This document shows, in pieces, positions 46,052 to 53,186 of a stretch of DNA of 53,186 nucleotides (positions are counted from its first letter, which is position 1; each line of letters starts with the position of its first letter). This DNA is from Pseudomonadota bacterium (GTDB lineage Bacteria > Pseudomonadota > Gammaproteobacteria > Berkiellales > Berkiellaceae). The position numbers and the translations under genes were made by a program. A model generated the notes under the pieces. That model was not told the origin of the DNA. It saw nothing but the letters and a program-made list of their open reading frames with translations, and ran no database searches. The DNA is taken from contig JAFECR010000010.1 of the NCBI GenBank assembly GCA_018242045.1, forward strand, positions 154,619 through 207,804, written 5' to 3'.

Positions 46052-47740
46052 ATGTTGCAACATTTGCAAATAAAAGATTTAGCCATCGTATCACAAGTAG
46101 ATATTGCTTTTTCGACAGGAATGACTGTCATTACCGGCGAAACTGGCGCAGGAAAAAGTATATTACTGGATGCATTAAATTTAGTACTAGGCCAACGTTC
46201 AGATAGCAACTTAGTTCGCCCTGGGGCTGAAAAAGCAGAAATAGCAGCAATCTTTGATATTTCGTCTTTAAATGGCGCCATTTTATGGCTTTCAAATTTA
46301 GAACTTGCGGGAGATATGCCACAACAATGCGTTATTCGACGCATTCTTTATGCCAACGGGCGATCCAAAGCTTTTATCAACGGCTATCCTGTCATCACCC
46401 AGCAATTACGTTTGTTGGGAGAACATTTAGTTCAAATTCACGGCCAACATCAACACCAATTATTACTAAAACCGAGTGAACAATTAAGGCTTCTCGATGT
46501 TTTTGGTCAACATGAAGAATTAGTGAGTCAAGTTAAAACTGCGTTTAAAGCTTGGAATAAGATAGACGAACATCGGCTTTGCTTGCAAGAAAAAGGGCTT
46601 TTGGATCAGTCTCGCATTGCGTTAATACAATATCAAATGCGCGAAATTGAAGCACTGAACTTAAAAGAACAAGAATACCAAAAGCTACATCAAGAACACG
46701 ATCAATTGGCGCATGCGACTTCCTCCATTCAAGCAGCTCAATATGCTTTGACTTTGCTTGAAAACCATGACGAAGTAAACGCATTGCAATGTATTAATCA
46801 AGCACAACTGGCTCTTAGCGCTTTAACAGAAAAATTTCCAACACTTAACAATGCTCATGTGTGTTTAAACACCGCTCAAATTCAATTGCAAGAAGCAGTT
46901 GCTGAAATTAATGATTTTATTGCAACGTTAGAAATTAACCCAAATCGTTTAGGGCAAGTAACTCAGCGATTAGAAAAGCTTTATGATATCGCTCGAAAGC
47001 ATAAAATTGAGCCTGATTTTTTATTGGATTACTATGATACGCTTAAAAAACAAACTTGTTTATTCGACGAGCAAGAAACGATCTCAAAACAAATCGCCAT
47101 TGATTTAGAAAATGCCAAAGCGCAATTTCAACAATTTGCTCAAAAATTAACAAATGCAAGGCTCAGAACTTGTGAAAAATTAGCAACTGCGGTTACTCAA
47201 GCCCTTCAACCATTGGGCATGCCTGGTGGTCTATTTACAGCGCAATTAATCCCTCACGAGGATGATACTTTACATATGAGCGGCAATGAAACCATTATTT
47301 TTAATGTTTCGGCTAATCCAGGACATGCTGTGCAGCCCTTGCACAAGGTAGCTTCGGGAGGCGAATTATCCCGGATCAGTCTTGCACTTGAATTACTCAC
47401 GGCACAATCACTTGCCACGCCCTGTTTGATCTTTGATGAAGTAGATGTTGGGATCAGTGGCAAAATCGGCGCAATTGTTGGTAAAGCATTACATGATTTG
47501 AGCGAATCTGCTCAAGTATTATGTATCACGCATCTACCTCAGGTTGCCTCCTGGGGAGATCATCATCTTCAAGTTAGTAAAAAACGCCTTGAAAATAGTA
47601 CTATCAGTGAAATCAAACAACTAACAGGCGCTGAGCGCGTGGAAGAAATTGCAAGATTGCTCGGCGGGATGGATGTGACAAAACAGGCAAGAGCAAATGC
47701 TGAGAATTTGCTGGAGCACAAAATAGTGCTAACAGACTAG
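46052..47740 (+). CDS. recN: DNA repair protein RecN
   Basis: SMC-like ATPase acting in recombinational double-strand-break repair. 562 residues. Walker A GETGAGKS is at 29-36; a shortened coiled-coil region spans about 150-370; the ABC signature SGGELSR and Walker B CLIFDEVDVGISG follow near the C-terminus. The N-terminal QIHGQHQHQLLL motif is the RecN Q-loop region. Convergent with fur, 14 bp between stops. Confidence 0.97.
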   Translation: MLQHLQIKDLAIVSQVDIAFSTGMTVITGETGAGKSILLDALNLVLGQRSDSNLVRPGAEKAEIAAIFDISSLNGAILWLSNLELAGDMPQQCVIRRILYANGRSKAFINGYPVITQQLRLLGEHLVQIHGQHQHQLLLKPSEQLRLLDVFGQHEELVSQVKTAFKAWNKIDEHRLCLQEKGLLDQSRIALIQYQMREIEALNLKEQEYQKLHQEHDQLAHATSSIQAAQYALTLLENHDEVNALQCINQAQLALSALTEKFPTLNNAHVCLNTAQIQLQEAVAEINDFIATLEINPNRLGQVTQRLEKLYDIARKHKIEPDFLLDYYDTLKKQTCLFDEQETISKQIAIDLENAKAQFQQFAQKLTNARLRTCEKLATAVTQALQPLGMPGGLFTAQLIPHEDDTLHMSGNETIIFNVSANPGHAVQPLHKVASGGELSRISLALELLTAQSLATPCLIFDEVDVGISGKIGAIVGKALHDLSESAQVLCITHLPQVASWGDHHLQVSKKRLENSTISEIKQLTGAERVEEIARLLGGMDVTKQARANAENLLEHKIVLTD

Positions 47741-47754
47741 GCAACAACAAAGCC

Positions 47755-48177
47755 TTATTGACAGCCTTGACAGATCCCATATAGATAAAGGCAATGATCG
47801 GTGATCTTAAAACCATAAGATTGGGCAATCGCCAATTGCCTTTCCTCAATGATTTTATCTACAAATTCTTCAACCCTTTCACATTTTACACAAACCATAT
47901 GATCATGATGATCACCCTCATCTAGCTCAAATACAGCATGGCCTGAATCAAAACGATGGCGGATAACAAGACCTGCAGCTTCAAATTGCGTGAGCACTCG
48001 ATAAACAGTCGCTAATCCCACATCATCGCCCGATTCAAGTAATTTTTTGTATACTTCTTCAGCACTAATGTGACGGGCGGCTGTATTTTCTAAAATATTT
48101 AATATTTTAAGGCGCGGAACGGTAACTTTTAGGCCCGCCTTTTTTAAATCTTTATTTTCAAGTTTTTCTTCTAACAT
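47755..48177 (-). CDS. fur: Ferric uptake regulator Fur
   Basis: Iron-responsive repressor, 140 residues from ATG 48177, preceded by GAG nine bases upstream; a GTG at 48201 would extend it but would put the Fur box inside the gene. The winged helix (residues 8-80) contains GLKVTVPRLKIL and GLATVYRVLTQFEAAGL; the metal-sensing part has EGDHHDHMVCVKCERVEEF; the structural zinc cysteines are the CVKC pair and a second pair near the C-terminus (CQGC). Divergent from bamE, as in many gammaproteobacteria. Confidence 0.97.
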   Translation of the reverse strand: MLEEKLENKDLKKAGLKVTVPRLKILNILENTAARHISAEEVYKKLLESGDDVGLATVYRVLTQFEAAGLVIRHRFDSGHAVFELDEGDHHDHMVCVKCERVEEFVDKIIEERQLAIAQSYGFKITDHCLYLYGICQGCQ

Positions 48178-48179
48178 AG

Positions 48180-48192
48180 AATGATTCTCATT
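48180..48192. promoter_or_regulatory. Fur box at the fur translation start
   Basis: Minus strand AATGAGAATCATT differs at one position from the Fur core AATGATAATCATT and is palindromic (AATGA/TCATT). It ends two bases before the fur ATG, consistent with autoregulation. Confidence 0.6.
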
Positions 48193-48334
48193 TCTATTCA
48201 CGGTTACAAGGCTATCATGAGACTCGATACTCCTCTACTGCAAAATGCCTAACTTGCTCCCTCTCTAGGGACATGTTAGCCTTGCCACCACAATAAACCG
48301 TTTTTAACCTCAATTAAGTTTATCAAATAACAAC

Positions 48335-48679
48335 ATGAAAATTTTCATCGTTTCTATTGCAAAATTAATTGGATGCCTTTGTCTTATGCTGAGTTTAAGC
48401 GCCTGCTTTATTCGGCCTTATAAATTTGGGATCACCCAAGGGAATGTGATTACCGCCAGTAAGGTCGCCGAGCTTCAAGAAGGCATGAGCGAAGAGGAAG
48501 TACTTTATATCCTTGGCACACCCATGCTGAATGATGTTTTTCATTTAAATCGTTGGGATTATATTTATTATGAAAAACCAACCTATGGAGTAGAAAAACG
48601 GCACCATGTTGCAGTTTATTTTGAAAATGGCCATATCGCAAAAATTACCCAGGATCTTTTGCAAGAGTCCGCTGCTTAA
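48335..48679 (+). CDS. bamE: Outer membrane assembly lipoprotein BamE
   Basis: Small lipoprotein of the Bam complex, which inserts outer-membrane beta-barrels. 114 residues: a signal sequence with lipobox LSAC (Cys24), then the SmpA/OmlA domain with QGNVITASKVAELQEGMSEEEVLYILGTP and WDYIYYEKP. Its last 35 bp overlap the 3' end of rnfH on the other strand. Confidence 0.95.
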   Translation: MKIFIVSIAKLIGCLCLMLSLSACFIRPYKFGITQGNVITASKVAELQEGMSEEEVLYILGTPMLNDVFHLNRWDYIYYEKPTYGVEKRHHVAVYFENGHIAKITQDLLQESAA

Positions 48680-48977
48680 TTTTTTGTTGTTTTAGCTGTT
48701 TTAAGCGCTCATGTCTTGCCGCCATCGCACTTCTGTGCAAAGGCTTGTATATTTCAATTCTGTCGCCCTGTTCCACCAGATCGTTAAGAGACTTTATTTG
48801 ATTGTAGATCCCAACACGATTCTGATTGGCTAAATTAATTTCTGGAAATAGGTTTAAAATACCTGACTGTTGAATCGCTTTTTCAATGGTGCAAGGAGAT
48901 TGAACTTTCAAAGTGATGCATTGATGTGTGTCTTGGCAAGCATAAACGACCTCAATATCAAGCACTAGCATGGACAT
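48645..48977 (-). CDS. rnfH: RnfH family ubiquitin-like protein
   Basis: UPF0125/RnfH family beta-grasp protein, 110 residues (LDIEVVYACQDTHQCITLKVQSPCTIEKAIQQSGIL, later RVGIYNQIKSLNDLVEQGDRIEIYKPL). The basic C-terminal tail is usual. The function is poorly defined even in model organisms; pairing with ratA is conserved. The start overlaps the ratA end by 20 bp; the second ATG (48971) is also possible. Confidence 0.93.
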   Translation of the reverse strand: MSMLVLDIEVVYACQDTHQCITLKVQSPCTIEKAIQQSGILNLFPEINLANQNRVGIYNQIKSLNDLVEQGDRIEIYKPLHRSAMAARHERLKQLKQQKIKQRTLAKDPG

Positions 48978-49398
48978 AGACTTGATTGGCTCGCTGAGTA
49001 AAAGCTTGTACTAAGGATTGTGCTACCTGATTAAAAATAGGACCCAGTGTTATAGAAAATAATGGATTGATAAATTCAAAAGAAAGATGGAAAGACACTT
49101 GAGTGCCGTTTGCAAGGTTTTGAAACTGCCATACCCCCTCTAGATGCTTAAATGGTCCTTGGCGCAATCGCATTTCAATCCTTTCATGGGGAATTAAACG
49201 ATTTAAGGTTGTAAACGTTTTGCTTAAAAGACCCCGCTGGATGCAAAGAGATGCCTCCATGTGGGTTTGCGTTTGATGCGCTATCTGCGCATCAGCGCAC
49301 CAGGGTAAAAATTGGGGATACTGCGCCACATCATTCACTAAATCAAACATTTGTTGCGCACTAAAGGGCACAACAGCAACGCGATAAATAACTGTCAT
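48958..49398 (-). CDS. ratA: RatA family START-like ribosome/coenzyme Q-binding protein
   Basis: 146-residue Coq10/RatA-type START-domain protein: VPFSAQQMFDLVNDVAQYPQFLPWC at the N-terminus and the long C-terminal helix after FINPLFSITLGPIFNQVAQSLVQAF. In E. coli it is described as a toxin-like factor blocking 70S assembly, while the Coq10 family binds quinones; either role is possible here. Divergent from smpB. Confidence 0.93.
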   Translation of the reverse strand: MTVIYRVAVVPFSAQQMFDLVNDVAQYPQFLPWCADAQIAHQTQTHMEASLCIQRGLLSKTFTTLNRLIPHERIEMRLRQGPFKHLEGVWQFQNLANGTQVSFHLSFEFINPLFSITLGPIFNQVAQSLVQAFTQRANQVYVHASA

Positions 49399-49466
49399 TA
49401 TCCCCTCTCACCTTGCCTCAAGAAGATATTATAAAGGTATTATTCTATTTTTTATATAAGGAACGT

Positions 49467-49472
49467 ATAATA
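49467..49472 (+). promoter_or_regulatory. TATAAT element very close to the smpB start
   Basis: A perfect TATAAT at about 49467 lies only nine bases before the smpB ATG, with a weak -35 (TTCTAT). If used, the mRNA would be nearly leaderless. An upstream alternative is TTGCCT (49413) with TATTAT (49438), spacing 19. Confidence 0.35.
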
Positions 49473-49480
49473 GACTGACT

Positions 49481-49948
49481 ATGAGCAAGAAAAACAAGAC
49501 CGAACACGCTAATCGCATTGCTGAAAATCGCAAAGCCCGCTTTGAGTATTCTATTTTCGATACCTTTGAGGCTGGGATTGTCTTACAAGGATGGGAAGTC
49601 AAAAGCTTACGTGCTGGTAAGGGCGGCATTGCCGACAGTTATGTCATTTTAAAAAATGGCGAAGCTTGGTTATTGAACGCAGTTATTACCCCTTTAAATT
49701 CTGCTTCGACGCATATACACCCCGAAGATAGTCGTACTCGAAAGCTTTTGCTTAACAAGAAAGAGTTAAAACAACTTATTGGTGCAGTTGAACGCAAAGG
49801 TTTTACGATTATTCCACTCACCATGTATTGGAAAAATGGGCTTGCTAAAGTGCAGATTGCTGTTGCTCAAGGTAAAAAGTTATTCGATAAACGTGAAACC
49901 ATTAAACAGCGCGATTGGGAGCGTTCAAGGCAGCGTTTGGTGAAATAG
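49481..49948 (+). CDS. smpB: SsrA-binding protein SmpB
   Basis: Partner of tmRNA in trans-translation; delivers it to stalled ribosomes. 155 residues, standard length: N-terminal ENRKARFEYSIFDTFEAGIVLQGWEVKSLRAG, an OB-like barrel, and the basic C-terminal tail with DKRETIKQRDWERSRQR that probes the empty mRNA channel. About 1.1 kb upstream of ssrA on the same strand. Its last 47 bp overlap the DUF4166 gene on the other strand. Confidence 0.97.
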   Translation: MSKKNKTEHANRIAENRKARFEYSIFDTFEAGIVLQGWEVKSLRAGKGGIADSYVILKNGEAWLLNAVITPLNSASTHIHPEDSRTRKLLLNKKELKQLIGAVERKGFTIIPLTMYWKNGLAKVQIAVAQGKKLFDKRETIKQRDWERSRQRLVK

Positions 49949-50519
49949 TGAAATTTCCCTCATAAGTAATTAACCTGCCCATCCAATGTCTTACTTCCAT
50001 CCTTAAGTAAAAAGTACTATCGTTAACCGGATGTTCTATGGCTTGTGCTTTGCCTAATAACCATGTTAAGGGTAATAGCAAAAATCGTTGCCCCAATTTA
50101 AATACGTAACCTTGATGAGAAAGCAAGATATCATTTCCCACAAGTTCATAGCGTAACTTACAGCCAATCCTGCTACTCATCATTTCCACTACAATACCCT
50201 CTTGAAGAATAATCATTTTTGAGCATAAGCGGTAAGGCTTATTTGGAAAATGAAAAAGTCGCTCAAAAACAACCTCATTAGGCGAAAAATTACTACCATA
50301 ATAGACCGTCACTGGGATGTTTTGCCCTAAACTCAATGCTTGCTTGCCTATGAGTTTGGCACACAGACAAAATAAACGATATCCCATTGAACCTGAAATC
50401 GTCATAAAACCATTTAGGGTGATTTTTTGATTACATCCAAGCTCAATGTCATAGCGTTGTTGTAGAATGCTATCAAGGCGATTGGCCTTATCTGCAAACA
50501 AGCGATGAGGCAAGGTCAT
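49902..50519 (-). CDS. DUF4166 domain protein
   Basis: 205 residues from ATG 50519, whose first bases overlap the stop of the upstream gene (ATGA, 50516-50519). The pattern LFCLCAKLIG, VTVYYGSNFSPNEVVFERLFHFPN and the later FLLLPLTWLLGKAQA matches the DUF4166 family, of unknown function, often beside small redox or membrane genes. It forms a coupled pair with the DCC-type oxidoreductase and runs 47 bp into the smpB 3' end. Confidence 0.8.
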   Translation of the reverse strand: MTLPHRLFADKANRLDSILQQRYDIELGCNQKITLNGFMTISGSMGYRLFCLCAKLIGKQALSLGQNIPVTVYYGSNFSPNEVVFERLFHFPNKPYRLCSKMIILQEGIVVEMMSSRIGCKLRYELVGNDILLSHQGYVFKLGQRFLLLPLTWLLGKAQAIEHPVNDSTFYLRMEVRHWMGRLITYEGNFTISPNAALNAPNRAV

Positions 50520-50890
50520 TTTGATCTTGCCCATAACAGTATTGCCCTAATCCCTTTGAGCACAGGATATATGAGCTTAGATATTGGTTGATAACGAAAA
50601 ATCATCGCATTTATCTTATTAAACCAATCTGTGTTTGTGCTAAGTAATGCCAGCACATGCATAGCCTGTGCCCCTTGATAGAGATTTTCCCCTATTTTTA
50701 CGATAAAACCCTGATTGTAATCTAAACCTTTATTTTGAAGGATTTGATTAAGGGGGTGTGCTTCTCTGGCATTGAGTAGGTGAAGCTTCCCCACTTTTTG
50801 CAATTTAATCCTTTTGGATGCAAAAGTGCATAATGGACATTCTCCATCATAAATTATCCAGATTTCTTGTATTTTTGTTAGCTCGGTCAT
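50516..50890 (-). CDS. DCC (DUF393) family thiol-disulfide oxidoreductase-like protein
   Basis: 124-residue thioredoxin-fold protein of the DUF393/DCC family, named for its D-x-x-C-x-x-C motif, here YDGECPLCTF near residue 14. A second family feature, LYQGAQAMHVLA, lies mid-protein. No signal peptide, so probably cytosolic or membrane-peripheral. Upstream partner of the DUF4166 gene with an ATGA overlap. Confidence 0.9.
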   Translation of the reverse strand: MTELTKIQEIWIIYDGECPLCTFASKRIKLQKVGKLHLLNAREAHPLNQILQNKGLDYNQGFIVKIGENLYQGAQAMHVLALLSTNTDWFNKINAMIFRYQPISKLIYPVLKGIRAILLWARSK

Positions 50891-50986
50891 TTTATTATTT
50901 TAACATAAGAAAAAGTAAATTCTCGACGCATATACAACTAAGCACCCTAAAATCCCTGTTTAATCAGATAGTTTCCTCAGGTGATA

Positions 50987-51015
50987 TTGATATTAATATT
51001 TGACTAGTCTAGAAT
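50987..51015 (+). promoter_or_regulatory. Sigma-70 promoter of ssrA
   Basis: TTGATA (50987-50992), 17 bp, TAGAAT (51010-51015); the mature 5' end at 51023 is seven bases further on. Confidence 0.85.
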
Positions 51016-51022
51016 GTTCCTT

Positions 51023-51380
51023 GGGGGCGACCTGGCTTCGACGCAGTGCGCGAACCCAAAGATGCATGCCGAGCACACAGTTTAATCTCGTTAATCTTAA
51101 CTGTAATGTTATAGTTGCAAACGACAACTTACACGCACAAGCTGCCTAAAAAACAGACTTATGCCCTTCTACCTGTTGTGCTTGGACGATAGAATAGAAG
51201 GCCGACTAAACAAGATCGCTATCCTAGCGTCCTAGTGTGGATAGTTAAACTAAATAGGGCTCGTGCATCATAACCGCTCTGATCCGGGTATGATGTGTTA
51301 AATAAAAGATCAACGATAAGCATGTAGACCCTTTGATGTAGGTATTGCGGACGCGGGTTCAATTCCCGCCGCCTCCACCA
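51023..51380 (+). ncRNA. ssrA: tmRNA (SsrA)
   Basis: 358-nt transfer-messenger RNA. The 5' end GGGGGCG pairs with the 3' CGCCTCC to form the acceptor stem, including the G3-U pair needed for alanylation, followed by ACCA. The T arm GCGGGTTCAATTCCCGC is intact. The tag reading frame begins after the conserved TAGTTGCAAAC resume region. The 3' end doubles as the integration site of the island that follows. Confidence 0.97.
51117..51149 (+). other. tmRNA tag-peptide reading frame
   Basis: Encodes A-N-D-N-L-H-A-Q-A-A then TAA, with GCA (51117) as resume codon. The end is QAA rather than the LAA or VAA favoured by ClpXP in E. coli. Confidence 0.9.
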
Positions 51381-51416
51381 GATTCAAATCCAACTAAATC
51401 CAATACCGTCCATGAG

Positions 51417-51438
51417 CCCTTGATATACAAAGGGTTTT
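51417..51438 (+). terminator. Rho-independent terminator of ssrA
   Basis: CCCTTG pairs with CAAAGGG (one bulged A) around ATATA, followed by TTTTCCTTT, 36 bases after the tmRNA 3' end. It lies in island DNA if the att site is within ssrA. Confidence 0.55.
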
Positions 51439-51490
51439 CCTTTATAACATGTCCATTGCGGTTTTATGTAGGCTACTGAAATCCACCCTC

Positions 51491-51546
51491 AAATGGGGGC
51501 CAATTTGGGGCCTTTTGGGGATAGAACAAAAACGAGGCCCCCATTT
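51491..51546. mobile_element. GGGGCC-rich inverted and direct repeats, probable integrase arm sites
   Basis: AAATGGGGGCC (51491-51501) and GGCCCCCATTT (51536-51546) form an exact 11-bp inverted repeat; two further GGGG(CC) units lie between them (TTTGGGGCC, TTTTGGGG). Such clusters next to tRNA/tmRNA att sites are typical of P4-type integrase binding arms. About 110 bp from the ssrA 3' end, in a 220-bp gap with no gene. Confidence 0.5.
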
Positions 51547-51600
51547 ACCGACAACCAATACCAATAGGGATTAACCATATCAATTCATGGTAGAAAATTA

Positions 51601-52320
51601 ATGTCTGAAATCAACATCTATTGCGATGAAAGCTGCCATCTGCCAAAGGATCAAAAGCCCATTATGGCTATAGGGGCAATATTTTGTCCTCTTAGTAGTA
51701 TAAAAAAAGTATCCAAAGATATTTATCACTTAAAGTCAAAGCATAAGATTGGTCATGATGTTGAATTTAAATGGCTGAAAGTCTCAAAGAATAAGCTGCC
51801 GTTTTACTTAGATCTGATTGATTACTTCTTTTCACAATCTGACTTAAGTTTTAGAGGCTTAATCGTCAGCGATAAGTCAAAACTAGATCATGAGCTTTTC
51901 AATCAAACCCATGACGACTGGTATTACAAAATGTATTACCAGCTCATTAAACCCATGATTGATAAAAACAATTCATATAATATCTACCTTGATATTAAAG
52001 ATACCCGCTCTGAAGCAAAAGTTAAAAAACTGCATGAAGTACTAGCCAACAGCTTCCACGATTTCAATTACTCGTTAATAAGAAAAGTACAAAGCATTCG
52101 CTCCCATGAAACAAATTTAATGCAAATGACTGATCTTCTTCTTGGGGCAATCTCTTATGCTAACCGGAATGAAGGAAGCAGCGAATCAAAGAAAAATTTC
52201 ATCAATAAAGTAACATCTTTATCTGAAAGCAATTTAAAATCGACCTCCTTTTTAAATGCAACCAAATTCAATTTGTTCTTTTGGAACCCTAATTCAGCAG
52301 GACGTGCAGGAAAAACTTAG
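51601..52320 (+). CDS. DUF3800 domain protein
   Basis: 239 residues. Acidic residues of an RNase H-like fold are visible: D9-E10 in IYCDES, E55 in VEFKW, D131 in YLDIKD and D178 in QMTDLLLGAI. DUF3800 proteins are of unknown function, common on mobile and defence islands, and suspected nucleases. First cargo gene after the ssrA att site. The stop is directly followed by the ATG of the next gene, so the two form an operon. Confidence 0.85.
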   Translation: MSEINIYCDESCHLPKDQKPIMAIGAIFCPLSSIKKVSKDIYHLKSKHKIGHDVEFKWLKVSKNKLPFYLDLIDYFFSQSDLSFRGLIVSDKSKLDHELFNQTHDDWYYKMYYQLIKPMIDKNNSYNIYLDIKDTRSEAKVKKLHEVLANSFHDFNYSLIRKVQSIRSHETNLMQMTDLLLGAISYANRNEGSSESKKNFINKVTSLSESNLKSTSFLNATKFNLFFWNPNSAGRAGKT

Positions 52321-52321
52321 G

Positions 52322-52831
52322 ATGTTAGTACTTCCAGAATTGATTTCACTCAATGCACATGAGGGGAATTGGGATAAATATCTGCAAGCAATATACGGTA
52401 TTTTTTGTCGCGACTTTGTTCATACCAAGCCGTTTGTACGGAATCGAAGGGTTGGATTAAAGAAGATGCCTATTGAAAAAGGGAAAGAAGCAACCTTTTG
52501 GCATTTTGTCAGCACAGGCGAAACTGAAAGTGATCGCGAAATATGTATCAGAAGATGCGAAAGAATCACTTGGATCCGGCCAATGATTGAAAATTATAAT
52601 GCTTCAAATGTTAATTGGTGGGTTGAATTTAAGAGTGGAAAAAGCGGGAATAAGCGTCGAGTTTGCATAACGCTACATGATTTCAGTTATTTGGTAGTTC
52701 TCGATGACAGAGATGAATTTATTTTACCTTGGACTGCTTATCCAATTGAAAAAGACCACCAAAGACAAAAGTTAGATAGGCGCTGGAAAGAAGCTTCTAT
52801 TAGTTCAAGAACAGGAGAAATACTATTTTGA
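52322..52831 (+). CDS. Island protein, possibly a BECR-fold RNase-like toxin
   Basis: 169 residues from ATG 52322, one base after the DUF3800 stop. Not firmly recognised. The pattern in the C-terminal half (ERITWIRPMIEN at 80-91, WWVEFKSG, RRVCITLHDFSYLVVLDDRDEFILPWTAY at 112-140, then a basic helix) matches the rhythm of phage-linked Barnase/EndoU/ColicinD/RelE-like (PBECR) nuclease domains, with H61, K111 and the TAY motif as possible active-site elements. This assignment is inference. No antitoxin-like gene is evident other than its DUF3800 partner. Confidence 0.6.
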   Translation: MLVLPELISLNAHEGNWDKYLQAIYGIFCRDFVHTKPFVRNRRVGLKKMPIEKGKEATFWHFVSTGETESDREICIRRCERITWIRPMIENYNASNVNWWVEFKSGKSGNKRRVCITLHDFSYLVVLDDRDEFILPWTAYPIEKDHQRQKLDRRWKEASISSRTGEILF

Positions 52832-53042
52832 AGTGAGGTGGGGAACAAAAAGCCGGGACCGCATTTATCGTACGACCCCTTAACTCCTTCTACGCTAGGT
52901 AGATGAGCTTAATGAAAGTATAGAGGTTTAATGCTGGCTCTTCAATAGCCTCCCCTTTCTTTTAGACCAAAGGAATCTATGACTCAAATTACTATTGTTA
53001 GATCAATAAGTTATAACTAGCCCATGGTGCAATTACTCTCAA

Positions 53043-53186
53043 ATGGCATTAACTGACACTAAAATCAGAAACCTCAAACCTAGCAATAAGCCCTATAAGG
53101 CCACTGATGAAAAAGGGCTATTTCTGCTCATTAACCCTAATGGGTCAAAATACTGGAAACTCAAATATCGCTATGATGGCAAAGAG
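53043..53186 (+). CDS. P4-type tyrosine integrase, partial (N-terminus only)
   Basis: 48 codons up to the window end, beginning MALTDTKIRNLKP, with KATDEKGLFLLI and GSKYWKLKYRYDGKE. This is the arm-type DNA-binding domain (DUF4102/PF13356) of P4-like integrases, which insert at tRNA or tmRNA 3' ends. The catalytic domain lies outside the window. Its position on the far side of two cargo genes from ssrA marks the left part of a genomic island. The 211 bp before it hold no gene and no clear promoter. Confidence 0.9.
   Translation, partial: MALTDTKIRNLKPSNKPYKATDEKGLFLLINPNGSKYWKLKYRYDGKE

Noticed and set aside
51361..53186. Second copy of the ssrA 3' end (attR) inside the window
   Set aside because: The terminal segment GGTTCAATTCCCGCC with CTCCACCA occurs once only; the far end of the island must lie beyond the window.

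Overview
The window is chromosomal DNA of a gammaproteobacterium, A+T-rich, most likely an intracellular or host-associated member of the Legionellales/Coxiellaceae/Berkiellaceae neighbourhood. This placement is an inference. It rests on the gene order recN - hrcA-grpE-dnaK-dnaJ-dapB-carA-carB-greA-yhbY/rlmE-ftsH-folP-glmM-tpiA-secG-tRNA-Leu-nuoA..N-tRNA-fMet, on an hrcA gene in a gammaproteobacterium, on an ankyrin-repeat membrane protein, and on several large lineage-specific proteins of effector-like make-up. No species can be named from the sequence alone.

Layout, left to right. Positions 1-2600: the 5' half of an initiator tRNA gene with its promoter (both minus strand), a PD-(D/E)XK (Rpn/transposase-like) nuclease, and a tandem pair of paralogous two-TM proteins. 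Positions 2716-17125: a complete 14-gene nuoA-N operon for NADH:quinone oxidoreductase (complex I), all on the minus strand. Positions 17247-25642: tRNA-Leu(GAG), secG, tpiA, a 938-residue orphan protein on the plus strand, then glmM, folP and ftsH. Positions 25733-29114: rlmE and yhbY (divergent), a small exported NTF2-like protein, and an exported Ppx/GppA-like phosphatase preceded by a striking palindrome. Positions 29171-34068: greA-carB-carA. Positions 34135-38863: three lineage-specific genes (glycine-zipper protein, polytopic membrane protein, ankyrin protein). Positions 39065-44847: dapB, dnaJ, dnaK, grpE, hrcA with two excellent sigma-32 promoters and a degenerate CIRCE-like operator. 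Positions 45114-50890: nadK, recN, fur (with a Fur box), bamE, rnfH, ratA, smpB, a DUF4166 protein and a DCC-type thiol oxidoreductase. Positions 51023-53186: ssrA (tmRNA), immediately followed by the left end of a genomic island carrying a DUF3800 protein, a possible BECR-fold RNase-like protein and the start of a P4-type tyrosine integrase that runs off the window.

How it fits together: the core is a conserved housekeeping superblock (respiration, protein quality control, translation rescue, envelope precursor synthesis, arginine/pyrimidine precursor synthesis). Unfamiliar genes sit at its junctions: metY|nuoN, tpiA|glmM, yhbY|greA and carA|dapB. The junction genes encode proteins with membrane hairpins, ankyrin repeats, a kinase-like catalytic motif, a possible F-box-like N-terminus and a late signal sequence. 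These are the best candidates for undescribed biology here, with the ssrA-borne island as a second candidate.
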